DNA from: Lachnospiraceae bacterium UBA7729 | Lineage (GTDB): Bacteria > Bacillota > Clostridia > Lachnospirales > Lachnospiraceae | Reading direction: 5' to 3' | DNA: 64,000 nucleotides | Assembly: GCA_002482005.1 (NCBI GenBank) | Contig: DLFD01000064.1 | Coordinates: 1 to 64,000, forward strand | In this document: positions 1-8,366 of the stretch, one piece after another | Layout: each line of letters starts with the position of its first letter | Numbering within the stretch: position 1 is the stretch's first letter | Notes under the pieces: model-generated | Database searches by the model: none | What the model was told of the DNA's origin: nothing | The model's input: only the letters and a program-made list of their open reading frames with translations | Translations under genes and position numbers: made by a program

Positions 1-81
1 GTGAGTATGGAACGGATAGAAGAGAGATGTTGGATTGAAGATTTTGTGTGCGGTTTTGAAGGTACATATTATAAGTGTTAG
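1..81 (+). CDS. Possible C-terminal end of an upstream gene (partial)
   Basis: Frame 1 is open from the first base of the window to a TAG at 79-81 and would encode 26 residues ending TYYKC. An intrinsic terminator starts six bases later, which is where a gene end is expected. The other plus-strand frames offer nothing better. The fragment is too short to assign to a family, and it could be chance. Confidence 0.3.
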   Translation: MSMERIEERCWIEDFVCGFEGTYYKC

Positions 82-86
82 TCATG

Positions 87-118
87 AAAGATCTTCGGTG
101 TTTCCGAAGATCTTTTTT
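87..118 (+). terminator. Intrinsic terminator
   Basis: A stem of about 12 bp (GATCTTCGG paired with CCGAAGATC, extended by A-T pairs) with a 5-nt loop is followed by seven T residues. It closes whatever gene enters from the left edge of the window. Confidence 0.8.
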
Positions 119-120
119 TA

Positions 121-164
121 TACCAAAGTATGCAAAAAGGCTGCCAGTGGCAGGCTTTTTGTAT
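121..164. repeat. Dispersed intergenic hairpin repeat, copy 1
   Basis: The segment contains a 13-bp stem with one G-G mismatch and a 3-nt loop at 133-161 (CAAAAAGGCTGCC paired with GGCAGGCTTTTTG). Almost the same sequence occurs at 48966-49008 upstream of metF. In both places another stem-loop lies immediately to the left. It may act as a bidirectional terminator or be a small mobile-derived repeat. Confidence 0.65.
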
Positions 165-221
165 CGGAGTATCCAAAAAGAGCTGACAGAGACATGCTTT
201 TTTATATTTTGCTTTTCCTTT

Positions 222-231
222 ATGGTATACT
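222..231 (+). promoter_or_regulatory. Probable extended -10 promoter element
   Basis: TGG followed by TATACT lies about 37 bases upstream of the start codon at 268. The -35 region is AT-rich but has no good hexamer, so recognition would depend on the TG extension. It would drive the 268-hisH-hisF cluster. Confidence 0.4.
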
Positions 232-267
232 TGTGAAAAATATGATCTTATCGGGAGCTCAGTTTGC

Positions 268-792
268 ATGATTGATGAGAATACAAAGAAGATGATCGGG
301 GATTCCGAGATGGTTCTGATCGGGCTTGGAGAAGAATTCCGCAGCACGGAGGATGAGGAGAGGAATCAGAGAATACTGGAAGCTTATAACGTTCTTTCAG
401 GACTCCTGAAAGGAAAGACTTATTTTGTTATATCTCAGAATGAGGATGACCTTATCTTCCGATCAAAGCTTCTTCCCTTTTTCATAACGGAACCGTTCGG
501 ACCGGACGAAAGAAGGGAATGCGGGGAGGAACAGTGGAAGACTTACATGAGGTGGCTGGCTGGAACACTGGGCCATCATCTGTGTATCCTGGAACTCGGG
601 GTTGGGTTCACATCCCCTCATCTGATCAGATTTCCTTTTGAGAAGACTCTTCAGCTGAACCTGAAAAGCAGTATGGTCAGAGTGCATGAAGAATTTCCGC
701 AGCTTACAGAAGAGATGGAGGAAACAGGGAGAGCATATTCAGTTCGATCCAGTGCTGTTTCCTGGCTTCTTGATGAAATGACAGGAGAGTAA
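268..792 (+). CDS. Unknown conserved protein, possibly Sir2-like
   Basis: This 174-residue soluble protein has no signal peptide or membrane segment. The N-terminus (MVLIGLGEEF, residues 15-24) and the later Trp-rich stretch followed by ILELGVGF (about residues 111-118) and an RFPFEKT motif resemble the Rossmann-like Sir2/DHS NAD-binding fold seen in small clostridial proteins. I infer this only from the pattern. No zinc-binding cysteines of classical sirtuins are visible. It ends three bases before the hisH start and its 3' end carries the hisH ribosome binding site (AGGAG), so the two are probably co-translated. A function linked to histidine biosynthesis is possible but unproven. Confidence 0.6.
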   Translation: MIDENTKKMIGDSEMVLIGLGEEFRSTEDEERNQRILEAYNVLSGLLKGKTYFVISQNEDDLIFRSKLLPFFITEPFGPDERRECGEEQWKTYMRWLAGTLGHHLCILELGVGFTSPHLIRFPFEKTLQLNLKSSMVRVHEEFPQLTEEMEETGRAYSVRSSAVSWLLDEMTGE

Positions 793-795
793 AAA

Positions 796-1422
796 TTGAT
801 CGCTATTATTGATTATGATGCCGGTAATATCATGAGCGTTCAGAAGGCTTGTGCCTATCTTGGCCGGGACTATATCCTGACCAGAGACAGGAAACAGATC
901 CTGACCGCGGATCATGTGATCCTTCCGGGAGTAGGCGCGTTTGCTGATGCTATGATGAAACTCCGTGGATATGGACTGGAAGAGGTCATCGGTGATACGG
1001 TAAGGAGAGGGACTCCTTTTCTGGGAATCTGTCTTGGACTGCAGCTTCTGTTCGAAAGAAGTGATGAGTCGCTCGATATGGGGCAGAAGAAGGATGTTCC
1101 GGGACTGGGTCTTCTGAAAGGAGATATCCTTCGCATCAGTGACCAGGGAGGGACTCTGAAAGTCCCACACATGGGATGGAATAGTCTGACATATCCTAAC
1201 AGGGGGAGACTGTTTGAAGGCATCCCCGATCAGGTTTACGTCTATTTTGTCCATTCTTACTATCTGAAGGCAACGGACTCCCGGATCGTGACTGCAAAGA
1301 CGCAGTATGGGGTTTCCATTGATGCCAGTGTGGAGAAGGATAATCTCTTTGCGTGTCAGTTCCATCCGGAAAAGAGTGGCAGATGGGGACTTAAGATCCT
1401 TGAGAATTTCCTGAAAGTATAA
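796..1422 (+). CDS. hisH: Imidazole glycerol phosphate synthase, glutaminase subunit HisH
   Basis: HisH hydrolyses glutamine and passes ammonia to HisF, which forms imidazole glycerol phosphate and AICAR in histidine biosynthesis. The class I glutamine amidotransferase triad is visible: Cys79 in GICLGLQ, and His190 and Glu192 in CQFHPEKSG. The length (208 residues) is normal for the family. The start is TTG at 796, with AGGAG about ten bases upstream inside the previous gene. The N-terminus IAIIDYDAGNIMSV is the usual HisH opening. hisF follows 12 bases later, as expected for the two-subunit enzyme. The rest of the his pathway is not in this window. Confidence 0.95.
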   Translation: MIAIIDYDAGNIMSVQKACAYLGRDYILTRDRKQILTADHVILPGVGAFADAMMKLRGYGLEEVIGDTVRRGTPFLGICLGLQLLFERSDESLDMGQKKDVPGLGLLKGDILRISDQGGTLKVPHMGWNSLTYPNRGRLFEGIPDQVYVYFVHSYYLKATDSRIVTAKTQYGVSIDASVEKDNLFACQFHPEKSGRWGLKILENFLKV

Positions 1423-1434
1423 AAGGAGAAGGCC

Positions 1435-2196
1435 ATGCTAACAAAACGAATCATCCCCTGCCTTGACGTCATGGACGGACGGGTCGTAAAAGGCGTTAAT
1501 TTTGTACATCTCAGGGATGCAGGCGATCCGGTGGAGACAGCTGCTGCCTATGATGAGGCTGGTGCTGACGAAGTCACATTTCTGGACATTACGGCTACCA
1601 GCGACCGCAGGAATACGGTTGTGGATATGGTCAGAAAAGTTGCAGAGCGGGTCTTCATCCCTTTCACTGTAGGAGGGGGCATCAGAACGATCGATGATTT
1701 CCGGGAGATCCTGCGCGCAGGTGCAGACAAAGTGTCCGTCAATTCAGCTGCAGTAAAGGATCCAAGGCTGATCTCGGATGCGGCGGATAAGTTCGGTTCA
1801 CAGTGTGTTGTGGTGGCGATCGATGCCAAAAGGCGTCAGGATGGTTCCGGGTGGAATGTCTATACGGCTGGGGGAAGGCATGATACAGGTCTTGATGCTG
1901 TGAGATGGGCTTACGATGTATGCAGGCTCGGAGCCGGTGAGATCCTTCTGACCAGTATGGATGCCGATGGAACCAAAGCAGGTTATGATCTGGAGCTTAC
2001 CAGAACTGTTGCCGAAGAGGTTTCCATTCCGGTCATTGCATCGGGAGGGGCAGGTTCGAAGAAGGATTTTCTGGATGCGCTGACGGTCGGAAAGGCAGAT
2101 GCAGCACTGGCAGCTTCTCTGTTTCACTATAAGGAGCTGGAGATCCGGGAAGTCAAGGAATACCTGAGGGAGAATGGTGTATCCGTCAGGCTTTGA
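1435..2196 (+). CDS. hisF: Imidazole glycerol phosphate synthase, cyclase subunit HisF
   Basis: HisF is the (beta-alpha)8 barrel that joins PRFAR and ammonia. The N-terminus TKRIIPCLDV with Asp11 and the later AIDAKR motif with the second catalytic aspartate are both present. Phosphate-binding loops GGGIRT and SGGAGS are intact. At 253 residues it is full length. AAGGAG lies seven to ten bases before the ATG. It follows hisH directly and should form the HisHF heterodimer with it. ung follows 53 bases downstream and may be co-transcribed. Confidence 0.97.
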   Translation: MLTKRIIPCLDVMDGRVVKGVNFVHLRDAGDPVETAAAYDEAGADEVTFLDITATSDRRNTVVDMVRKVAERVFIPFTVGGGIRTIDDFREILRAGADKVSVNSAAVKDPRLISDAADKFGSQCVVVAIDAKRRQDGSGWNVYTAGGRHDTGLDAVRWAYDVCRLGAGEILLTSMDADGTKAGYDLELTRTVAEEVSIPVIASGGAGSKKDFLDALTVGKADAALAASLFHYKELEIREVKEYLRENGVSVRL

Positions 2197-2249
2197 AGAA
2201 GAGCTGCTGAGAAATATCATTATGTCAGAAAGGAAAGAGGTGGAATGGT

Positions 2250-2924
2250 ATGGGAGCAATGAGTGATGACTGGATGCAGTCGCTTGGTCCCGAGTTCAGC
2301 AAGCCATATTATGCAAAGTTATATCAGACAGTCAATGAGGAATACAGCAGATATACTGTCTATCCGCCGGCGGAAGATATCCTGCGTGCGTTCAGCCTTA
2401 CGCCTCTTTCGGACGTGAAGGTTGTTATCCTGGGGCAGGATCCGTACCATGAGCCGGGGCAGGCGAACGGTCTGTCTTTTTCCGTTCATCCTGGTGTGGC
2501 GATCCCTCCCTCCCTGGTCAATATCTATCAGGAGCTTCACGATGATCTTGGCTGCTATATCCCGGATAACGGGGACCTTACAAAGTGGGCAAAGCAGGGA
2601 GTCCTGATGCTGAATACTGTGCTTACGGTAAGGGCACACCGGGCATTTTCACACAGAGGGCTTGGATGGGAGACATTCACGGATGCCGCGATCAAGGCCG
2701 TAAACACTCAGGATCGCCCGATCGTCTTCATCTTGTGGGGGAAAGCAGCTCAGGCGAAGAGCATCATGCTGAATAATCCGAAGCATCTGATCCTGAAGGC
2801 TCCGCACCCGAGTCCGCTTTCTGCGTATCATGGATTCTTCGGCAGCAGGCCTTTCTCTAAGACCAATGAGTTTCTGGAGAAAAACGGTGTAAGACCGATC
2901 GACTGGCAGATTGAGAATGTATGA
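2250..2924 (+). CDS. ung: Uracil-DNA glycosylase (family 1)
   Basis: Ung removes uracil from DNA to start base excision repair. The water-activating motif GQDPYH (Asp64) and the DNA-intercalating loop HPSPLSAYHGFFG near the C-terminus are both present. At 224 residues the length fits family 1 enzymes. The ATG at 2250 is preceded by AGAGGTGG at good spacing. A second ATG three codons later (2259) is possible. It lies downstream of hisF in the same direction, with no terminator seen between them. Confidence 0.96.
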   Translation: MGAMSDDWMQSLGPEFSKPYYAKLYQTVNEEYSRYTVYPPAEDILRAFSLTPLSDVKVVILGQDPYHEPGQANGLSFSVHPGVAIPPSLVNIYQELHDDLGCYIPDNGDLTKWAKQGVLMLNTVLTVRAHRAFSHRGLGWETFTDAAIKAVNTQDRPIVFILWGKAAQAKSIMLNNPKHLILKAPHPSPLSAYHGFFGSRPFSKTNEFLEKNGVRPIDWQIENV

Positions 2925-3266
2925 TCGATCCGCAGCCCTGTGTATCGTCAGTGATCTTTTTTCTTGACTGCTTATGCAGGGCTGTGCTAATCTTAATACG
3001 ATAAGACGTCAGGAGCTTTGTTCGAATGCTTCGGTCTTTCATTTCTTTTTTTCTTATTTTCTTTTATTCATCTTTGTTTTCCTTTTTTTTCTGGTATCTG
3101 CACAAGGAAGTTTTTGCTTTGTGCATTGCACATCTTTTCGTGGGCGTATGCATCGTCTTCAGCTGACTGCCTGCATCGCCGCACGGACAGATCTTCAGCG
3201 TCCGGCATCCCGGACACTTCTTGCGGGGCGGCGCCGGTCTTATAACTGCCGCAGAAAGGATCAGTT
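2925..3266 (+). other. Intergenic region with long pyrimidine-rich leader
   Basis: This 342-base stretch holds a promoter at 2964-2993 and a leader of about 270 bases before the DUF5688 gene. Positions 3036-3093 are almost purely pyrimidine on the plus strand (about five purines in 58 bases). I see no recognised riboswitch. A hydrophobic reading frame at 3018-3245 (TTG start) runs through the tract but looks like a by-product of the T-richness. Confidence 0.5.
2964..2993 (+). promoter_or_regulatory. Probable sigma-A promoter
   Basis: TTGACT at 2964-2969 and TAATCT at 2988-2993 are separated by 18 bases, with TGC just before the -10. It lies shortly after the ung stop codon and would transcribe the DUF5688 gene with a long leader. 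Confidence 0.5.
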
Positions 3267-4199
3267 ATGAACTATGAGGACTTCAAGACCAGGATCATGG
3301 AGAATGTCAGCAGACGGCTCGGTCAGGGGTACAATGTACGGATCTTCAGTGTGAAGAAGAACAACGGACTTGTTCTGGACAATCTTTCGATCCTGAAGGA
3401 AGGAGATTTGATCAGTCCGTGCATCTATCTGGATTATTACTATCAGAAGGTGCAGCTGGGGATGGATGAAGATGAGGCGGCCAGGCAGATCATTGCCTAT
3501 TACCATGCGGCACTCCCGGAACATTTTCATCCGCAGGATTACTTCAGTGAAGAGAGCATAAAGAGTCATGTCGTGTGCCGGCTGGTGAATACGGAACGAA
3601 ACCAGGCATTCCTGAAGGAGAGCCCTCACCGGACTTTCCTGAATCTCTCAATCGTTTTTTATCTCCTGTTCGAAGACAGGGAGATAGGTGCAGGAGCGAT
3701 TGCCCTTCGGAATGAACATCTTGAAGGATTCCACCTTTGTGAGGAGGAACTTCTGCCCCTTGCCCGAAAGAACATGAAAAGACTGATCCCCGCGGACTTC
3801 ATGACCATGACGGAACTGATAGAGGAGCTTCGCAGCGGAAAGCCGGCTGGCATTCCGGATGAGGAAGACACAGACAGGATCCTCGAGGAAGATAAAGAGA
3901 TGGGAGATGGGATGCCACTCTATGTGCTGACAAATTCCAGAAGGTCATACGGCGCCGTATGGATCGCAGATCCTGAGACACTGGAGAAGATCGCAGGGAA
4001 ACTGGATGATGATTTCTATGTTCTGCCCAGTTCTGTTCACGAGTGCATGATCCTGCCCGCAGGGCTGCGTGATGATGCCGCGTCCCTGCAGTCGATGGTG
4101 GAGGAGATCAATGCGACCCAGGTATCTCCGGATGAGGTCCTGGCGGATAATGTATATCGCTACAGCAGGAGACTGGGAAAACTTGAGATAGCAGCCTGA
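3267..4199 (+). CDS. DUF5688 family protein
   Basis: This 310-residue soluble protein matches the DUF5688 family, common in Lachnospiraceae and of unknown function. Features typical of the family are the N-terminal MNYEDFKTRI helix, the VKKNNGLVLDNLSI segment around residues 29-42, an aromatic helix (YLDYYYQKVQLG), the CRLVNTERNQ motif near residue 106, and a C-terminal NATQVSPDEVLADNVYRYSR motif. No catalytic signature, signal peptide or membrane segment is visible. Members often occur in multiple copies per genome. It stands alone between its own promoter and a tRNA gene. The start was chosen from GGATC-type purine-rich upstream sequence and from the family N-terminus. Confidence 0.75.
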   Translation: MNYEDFKTRIMENVSRRLGQGYNVRIFSVKKNNGLVLDNLSILKEGDLISPCIYLDYYYQKVQLGMDEDEAARQIIAYYHAALPEHFHPQDYFSEESIKSHVVCRLVNTERNQAFLKESPHRTFLNLSIVFYLLFEDREIGAGAIALRNEHLEGFHLCEEELLPLARKNMKRLIPADFMTMTELIEELRSGKPAGIPDEEDTDRILEEDKEMGDGMPLYVLTNSRRSYGAVWIADPETLEKIAGKLDDDFYVLPSSVHECMILPAGLRDDAASLQSMVEEINATQVSPDEVLADNVYRYSRRLGKLEIAA

Positions 4200-4218
4200 C
4201 CTGACGGCTTTCCTCTAT

Positions 4219-4247
4219 TTGACTTTGAATATCCGCTATGCTAAAAT
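4219..4247 (+). promoter_or_regulatory. Promoter of tRNA-Arg
   Basis: TTGACT at 4219-4224 and TAAAAT at 4242-4247 are separated by 17 bases with a TGC extension. It sits 20 bases upstream of the mature tRNA 5' end. Confidence 0.75.
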
Positions 4248-4266
4248 ATCTGTGTTTTCAGATTTT

Positions 4267-4339
4267 GCATCTGTAGCTCAGCGGATAGAGCAGCGGTTTC
4301 CGGTACCGCGTGTCGGGGGTTCGAGTCCCTTCAGATGCG
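4267..4339 (+). tRNA. tRNA-Arg (anticodon CCG)
   Basis: A full cloverleaf can be drawn. The acceptor stem is GCATCTG with CAGATGC, the D stem GCTC with GAGC, and the anticodon stem GCGGT with ACCGC. The loop is TTCCGGT, giving anticodon CCG at 4300-4302, which reads codon CGG. The T arm contains GGTTCGAGTCC. The discriminator base is G and CCA is not encoded. A strong promoter precedes it. Confidence 0.95.
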
Positions 4340-4401
4340 TTTTCCAATAGGGCAGCAGTCTTTTCCGGACCTGTCTGAAAGAGTGATCTGGAGGTTAGCC
4401 G

Positions 4402-5442
4402 ATGGATAATTTCAGAGAATGGCTTTCTGATAATCTGCGCTATATTCTGCTCGGCCTTGCAGCATGCCTGGTCGTGATCATCATAATATGCGTCGTTAAG
4501 CTGGCAGGAGGTTCTTCTTCCAGAAAGGAAGAGCCGGCAGCTTCCGGGAACAAGGTGACGGAGCTTGCTGAGGCTTCCAGTGAGGCGGAGGGGACCGCGT
4601 CAGGATCTTCCGCACCGGAAAGCACATCCAGCCTTAAGAAGGATGATCCAACGATCCTTGAACTTGTTAAGAAGTATTACACCGCCGTCGCAGCGGGAGA
4701 TACTGCAACACTTGCCACGATCGTGGATCCGTGGAATGACAAGATCGAGGAAGGGATCCTTGCCAATACTTTAGTAGAAAGTTATGACAATATCTCCACT
4801 TATTCCAAGGCAGGGCCAGTGGATGGTTCTTATATCGTGTATGCGTACTATGACGGTAAGATCAAGGATATCAGTACCGGTGCACCGAGCCTTGCACTGC
4901 TTTATGTAGTCACGAATGATGCCGGCGAGCTTGTCGTAGGCGACAGGTACTCATCTTCCGAGGTTTCGGATTTCATCAAGGAAGCGACCGCGGCAGGTGA
5001 TGTGCAGGCGCTCAAGAATGATGTCAACCAGAAGCTGTATGATGCTGAGGCTGCAGATCCTGCACTGAAGGAATTCATCGAAGGGCAGGGAACAGCAGCT
5101 GAGGAGACGGAAGGGGAAGGTGCTTCTGCGTCTGCCGGGACAGATAACAGTACAGGGTCGGGAGATACCGCTACAACGACCGCAGGCGTGAATATCCGTG
5201 CGGAAGCCAGTCCGGATGCGTCGATCGTCATCGTGACATATCAGGGCGCCGAAGTGAACGTCATCGAGCGCGGTGATGAATGGACGCATGTCACGTTCGT
5301 CTACGATGGAGCCACATACGAAGGCTACATCTCCACTCAGTACCTTGATTTCGGAGACAGTTCTTCTGCAGATAGCGGAGATACTTCCGCATCCGGAACT
5401 TCTGGAGATGCGGCGTCTCAGGATGCGGATACTACTTTATAA
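4402..5442 (+). CDS. Membrane-anchored extracellular protein with SH3b domain
   Basis: A 346-residue protein with a short cytoplasmic N-terminus, one membrane segment at about residues 14-33 (YILLGLAACLVVIIIICVVK) and an extracellular remainder. A Ser/Glu/Ala-rich linker leads to a folded NTF2-like-looking region (about residues 80-200, starting ILELVKKYYTAVAAGD). A second linker rich in Ser, Thr, Glu and Gly follows. Then comes a bacterial SH3 domain at about residues 255-315 (ATTTAGVNIRAEASPDASIV and GYISTQYLDFG), and a Ser/Asp-rich tail. SH3b domains usually bind peptidoglycan or other wall parts. No catalytic domain is visible. It begins 62 bases after tRNA-Arg, with GGAG before the ATG, and ends in a strong terminator. 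Confidence 0.8.
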   Translation: MDNFREWLSDNLRYILLGLAACLVVIIIICVVKLAGGSSSRKEEPAASGNKVTELAEASSEAEGTASGSSAPESTSSLKKDDPTILELVKKYYTAVAAGDTATLATIVDPWNDKIEEGILANTLVESYDNISTYSKAGPVDGSYIVYAYYDGKIKDISTGAPSLALLYVVTNDAGELVVGDRYSSSEVSDFIKEATAAGDVQALKNDVNQKLYDAEAADPALKEFIEGQGTAAEETEGEGASASAGTDNSTGSGDTATTTAGVNIRAEASPDASIVIVTYQGAEVNVIERGDEWTHVTFVYDGATYEGYISTQYLDFGDSSSADSGDTSASGTSGDAASQDADTTL

Positions 5443-5463
5443 TATTCAGCGTAATGGTATTTT

Positions 5464-5494
5464 AGCTGCTGCAACTCGTTGCAGCAGCTCTTTC
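5464..5494 (+). terminator. Intrinsic terminator
   Basis: A perfect 11-bp stem (AGCTGCTGCAA with TTGCAGCAGCT) and a 4-nt loop are followed by CTTTCT. The T run is short, but the stem is strong and lies 22 bases after the SH3 protein stop codon. Confidence 0.7.
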
Positions 5495-5608
5495 TATATG
5501 TGAAGGCTAGAAGCCGCATGGGGCGGCCATGCTGGCGTGGAAAAGCCCCAATGCGACAGCAGAAGGGATGCAGGGGACAGTTTTTTCATATCGATCGAAG
5601 GAAGACAT

Positions 5609-6349
5609 ATGAGACTGAATAAATATCTCAGCTTCTGCGGTGCGTGCAGCCGCCGTGAGGGAGACAGGCTGATCAGCCAGGGCAGAGTAACGGTTAATGG
5701 CCAGCCGGCTGTCTTAGGACAGGATGTCACAGAAAAAGACCGGGTCCTGCTCGATGGGAAAGCGATAAGCGCCGGGCAGAAGGAACTATTTCTGGCATTG
5801 AATAAACCGAGGGGCGTAGTTGTCACAACAGACCGGTCTCACGGTGATACGCTGGTCGGTGATCTGATCCATACAGAGGAGAGGGTCTTTGCAGTGGGGA
5901 GGCTCGACAAGGAATCGGAAGGCCTCATCCTTATGACCAATAACGGAGAGGCTTCGAACCGGATCCAGAAGGCAAGAGAACATCATGAAAAGGAATACCT
6001 TGTGACGGTCGACAGACCGGTGACCGGGGATTTCCTGAGAGCGCTCTCCAAGGGAGTCAGACTTACGGAACTGAATCGTGTGACCCGTCCCTGCCGTGTG
6101 AAAAAGACCGACAGCAGCAGTTTTGATATCATTCTTACGGAAGGGCTGAACAGGCAGATCCGGAGGATGTGTGAAGCATACGGCTATCATGTGACCGCAC
6201 TGAAGCGGATCAGAGTCATGAATATCCTGCTCGGAGAACTGAAACCGGGAGAGTACCGGGAACTTACAGCGGAAGAGATATCCGGACTGAAGGAGCTTCT
6301 TGGAGAAGAAGCACCGGAAAAGGCCGCCCGGACAGACCAGAGGAGATAA
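5609..6349 (+). CDS. rluF: rRNA pseudouridine synthase, RsuA/RluF family
   Basis: This enzyme isomerises a uridine in 23S rRNA, by family most likely U2604 (E. coli numbering). Residues 1-60 form an S4 RNA-binding domain starting MRLNKYLSFCGACSRREGDR. The catalytic aspartate is Asp100 in GRLDKESEGLIL, and the NRQIRRMCEAYGY motif is the RluF/RsuA C-terminal signature. The open frame extends upstream to 5537, but ATG 5609 is preceded by GAAGGAAG and begins exactly at the S4 domain. That gives 246 residues. The stop codon is one base before the ligA start, so the two are translationally coupled. The exact target uridine is not proved by sequence. Confidence 0.88.
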   Translation: MRLNKYLSFCGACSRREGDRLISQGRVTVNGQPAVLGQDVTEKDRVLLDGKAISAGQKELFLALNKPRGVVVTTDRSHGDTLVGDLIHTEERVFAVGRLDKESEGLILMTNNGEASNRIQKAREHHEKEYLVTVDRPVTGDFLRALSKGVRLTELNRVTRPCRVKKTDSSSFDIILTEGLNRQIRRMCEAYGYHVTALKRIRVMNILLGELKPGEYRELTAEEISGLKELLGEEAPEKAARTDQRR

Positions 6350-6350
6350 G

Positions 6351-8330
6351 ATGGAAGACGGCAGAAAGATCACCCGGATGAAGGAACTCGTCAGACTCCT
6401 GAATGACGCATCCCGGGCATATTATGCGGAAAACAGGGAGATCATGAGCAATCTGGAATATGATAAGCTCTATGACGAACTCCAGACGCTGGAAAGTGAG
6501 ACCGGGACCGTCCTTGCCAAGAGCCCGACCATGCAGGTAGGCTATGAAGCGGTAGACAGGCTGCCCAAGGAGCGGCATGAAAAGCCGATGCTGTCTCTGG
6601 ACAAGACCAAGGACCGGGAAGTCCTGAGGGCTTTCATCGGAAAGCAGAAGACGCTGATCTCCTGGAAGCTGGACGGCCTTACGGTTGTTCTTACTTACAA
6701 TGGCGGAGAGCTTCAGAAAGCCGTCACCAGAGGCAATGGGACGATCGGAGAGGTCATCACCCCGAATGCACGTGTCTTTGAGAATATTCCGCTGAAGATC
6801 GCATACAAGGGAGAACTGGTCCTGAGGGGCGAAGCGGTCATATCTTATCCGGACTTTGAGAAGATCAATGAGGCTTTCGGTGCAGACAGTCAGTACAAGA
6901 ACCCGAGAAACCTGTGCAGCGGCTCCGTAAGACAGCTGGACAGCAGGATCACCGCGAAGAGGCACGTAAGGCTTTACGCATTCTCTCTCGTGAAAGCGGA
7001 TGGGGTCGACTTTCATAACTCAAGGATGGAGCAGTTCCGGTTTCTTGAGCAGCAGGGGTTCGAGGTTGTTGAGCATGTTGTCACTTACGCGGACAGCCTT
7101 GACGATACGATGGCCTACTTTGAGAAGAAGATCCGGCACTTTGAGATCCCTTCCGATGGCCTGGTAGCGCTTTATGACGATATCGCTTATGGCGATTCCC
7201 TGGGAACGACTGCGAAATTCCCGCGGAATGCATATGCATTCAAGTGGAAGGACGAGGAAGCGGTCACTCATCTTCTTGATATCGAGTGGAGTCCGTCGAG
7301 GACAGGTCTGATCAACCCGGTCGCAGTCTTTGAACCTGTGCAGCTGGAGGGTACGACAGTCTCGAGGGCTTCCGTGCACAACGTCAGCATCATGAGAGAA
7401 CTGAGACTCGGAATCGGGGATGAGATCAAGGTCTATAAGGCTAATATGATCATCCCGCAGATCGCAGAGAACCTCACGAAGTCAGGCAATGTCAGGATAC
7501 CGGAGATCTGCCCGGTGTGCGGGGGGAAGACCAGAATCCACGATTCCCAGGGGGTACAGACGCTCTACTGCGAGAATCCGGAATGTACCGCAAAGAAGAT
7601 CAAGTCATTCACACAGTTTGTATCGAGGGATGCGATGAACATCGATGGTCTCTCGGAGATGACACTTGAGAAGTTCATAGGCAGAGGCTTCATCCATTCT
7701 TTCGCTGATCTCTTCCGGCTTAAGGAGCACAGGGCGGATATCGTCGATATGGAGGGCTTCGGGAAGAAGTCCTGCGACAATCTTCTTCTGAGTATTGAGA
7801 ATGCCAGGAAGACGACCCTTCCGAGGCTGCTGTTTGCACTCGGCATCCCGAACATAGGTGTCGCAAACGCAAAGATGATCAGCCAGGCGTTTGACGGGGA
7901 TATCGCACTTGTGAGGCATGCAGCGAAGGACCAGCTGACTTCTGTCGAAGGGGTTGGTGAAGTCATGGCGGATGCCTTTATCAGGTGGTTTGCAGAGCCG
8001 GAGAATTCCTCTGTGCTGGACGATCTTCTCACGGAGATCGAGGTAGAGGTTCCTGAGAAGAGGAGTGAAGAAAGTGCAGGGCAGGCAAGATTTTCCGGGA
8101 AAACATTTGTCATAACAGGGGATGTCATACATTATAAGAACCGCAGAGAACTGAAGGAAGAGATCGAAGGCCTTGGAGGCAAGGTTGCTGGTTCTGTGTC
8201 ATCGAAGACCAGCTATCTGATCAACAATGATTCCCTGTCAGCGTCGACCAAGAACAGAACGGCTCAGAAACTCGGGATCCCGATCATCACAGAGGACCAG
8301 TATCTTGAGCTGAGAGACCAGAAAGGCTGA
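6351..8330 (+). CDS. ligA: NAD-dependent DNA ligase LigA
   Basis: LigA seals nicks in DNA using NAD. The adenylated lysine is Lys106 in SWKLDGL. An OB fold follows. Then come a four-cysteine zinc finger (CPVC...C-ENPEC, near residues 390-412), helix-hairpin-helix repeats (residues about 430-560) and a C-terminal BRCT domain (about 585-655, FSGKTFVITGDV). The start chosen is ATG 6351, preceded by AGGAG at 6341-6345. An in-frame upstream ATG at 6300 lies inside rluF and has no site. The resulting 659 residues are slightly shorter than the usual 665-675. It overlaps no neighbour and follows rluF by one base. Confidence 0.96.
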   Translation: MEDGRKITRMKELVRLLNDASRAYYAENREIMSNLEYDKLYDELQTLESETGTVLAKSPTMQVGYEAVDRLPKERHEKPMLSLDKTKDREVLRAFIGKQKTLISWKLDGLTVVLTYNGGELQKAVTRGNGTIGEVITPNARVFENIPLKIAYKGELVLRGEAVISYPDFEKINEAFGADSQYKNPRNLCSGSVRQLDSRITAKRHVRLYAFSLVKADGVDFHNSRMEQFRFLEQQGFEVVEHVVTYADSLDDTMAYFEKKIRHFEIPSDGLVALYDDIAYGDSLGTTAKFPRNAYAFKWKDEEAVTHLLDIEWSPSRTGLINPVAVFEPVQLEGTTVSRASVHNVSIMRELRLGIGDEIKVYKANMIIPQIAENLTKSGNVRIPEICPVCGGKTRIHDSQGVQTLYCENPECTAKKIKSFTQFVSRDAMNIDGLSEMTLEKFIGRGFIHSFADLFRLKEHRADIVDMEGFGKKSCDNLLLSIENARKTTLPRLLFALGIPNIGVANAKMISQAFDGDIALVRHAAKDQLTSVEGVGEVMADAFIRWFAEPENSSVLDDLLTEIEVEVPEKRSEESAGQARFSGKTFVITGDVIHYKNRRELKEEIEGLGGKVAGSVSSKTSYLINNDSLSASTKNRTAQKLGIPIITEDQYLELRDQKG

Positions 8331-8366
8331 TACAGCCTGCATTCACAGGAGAGGAGTACTGTACAT

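Noticed and set aside
3018..3245. A hydrophobic 75-residue reading frame in the leader of the DUF5688 gene
   Set aside because: It runs through the T-rich tract, which yields Phe and Leu codons by composition, it starts at TTG and no ribosome site precedes it.
8331..8366. SAM riboswitch or T-box upstream of metA
   Set aside because: The gap is only 36 bases and shows no such structure; the longer gaps before metN and metQ do not show one either.
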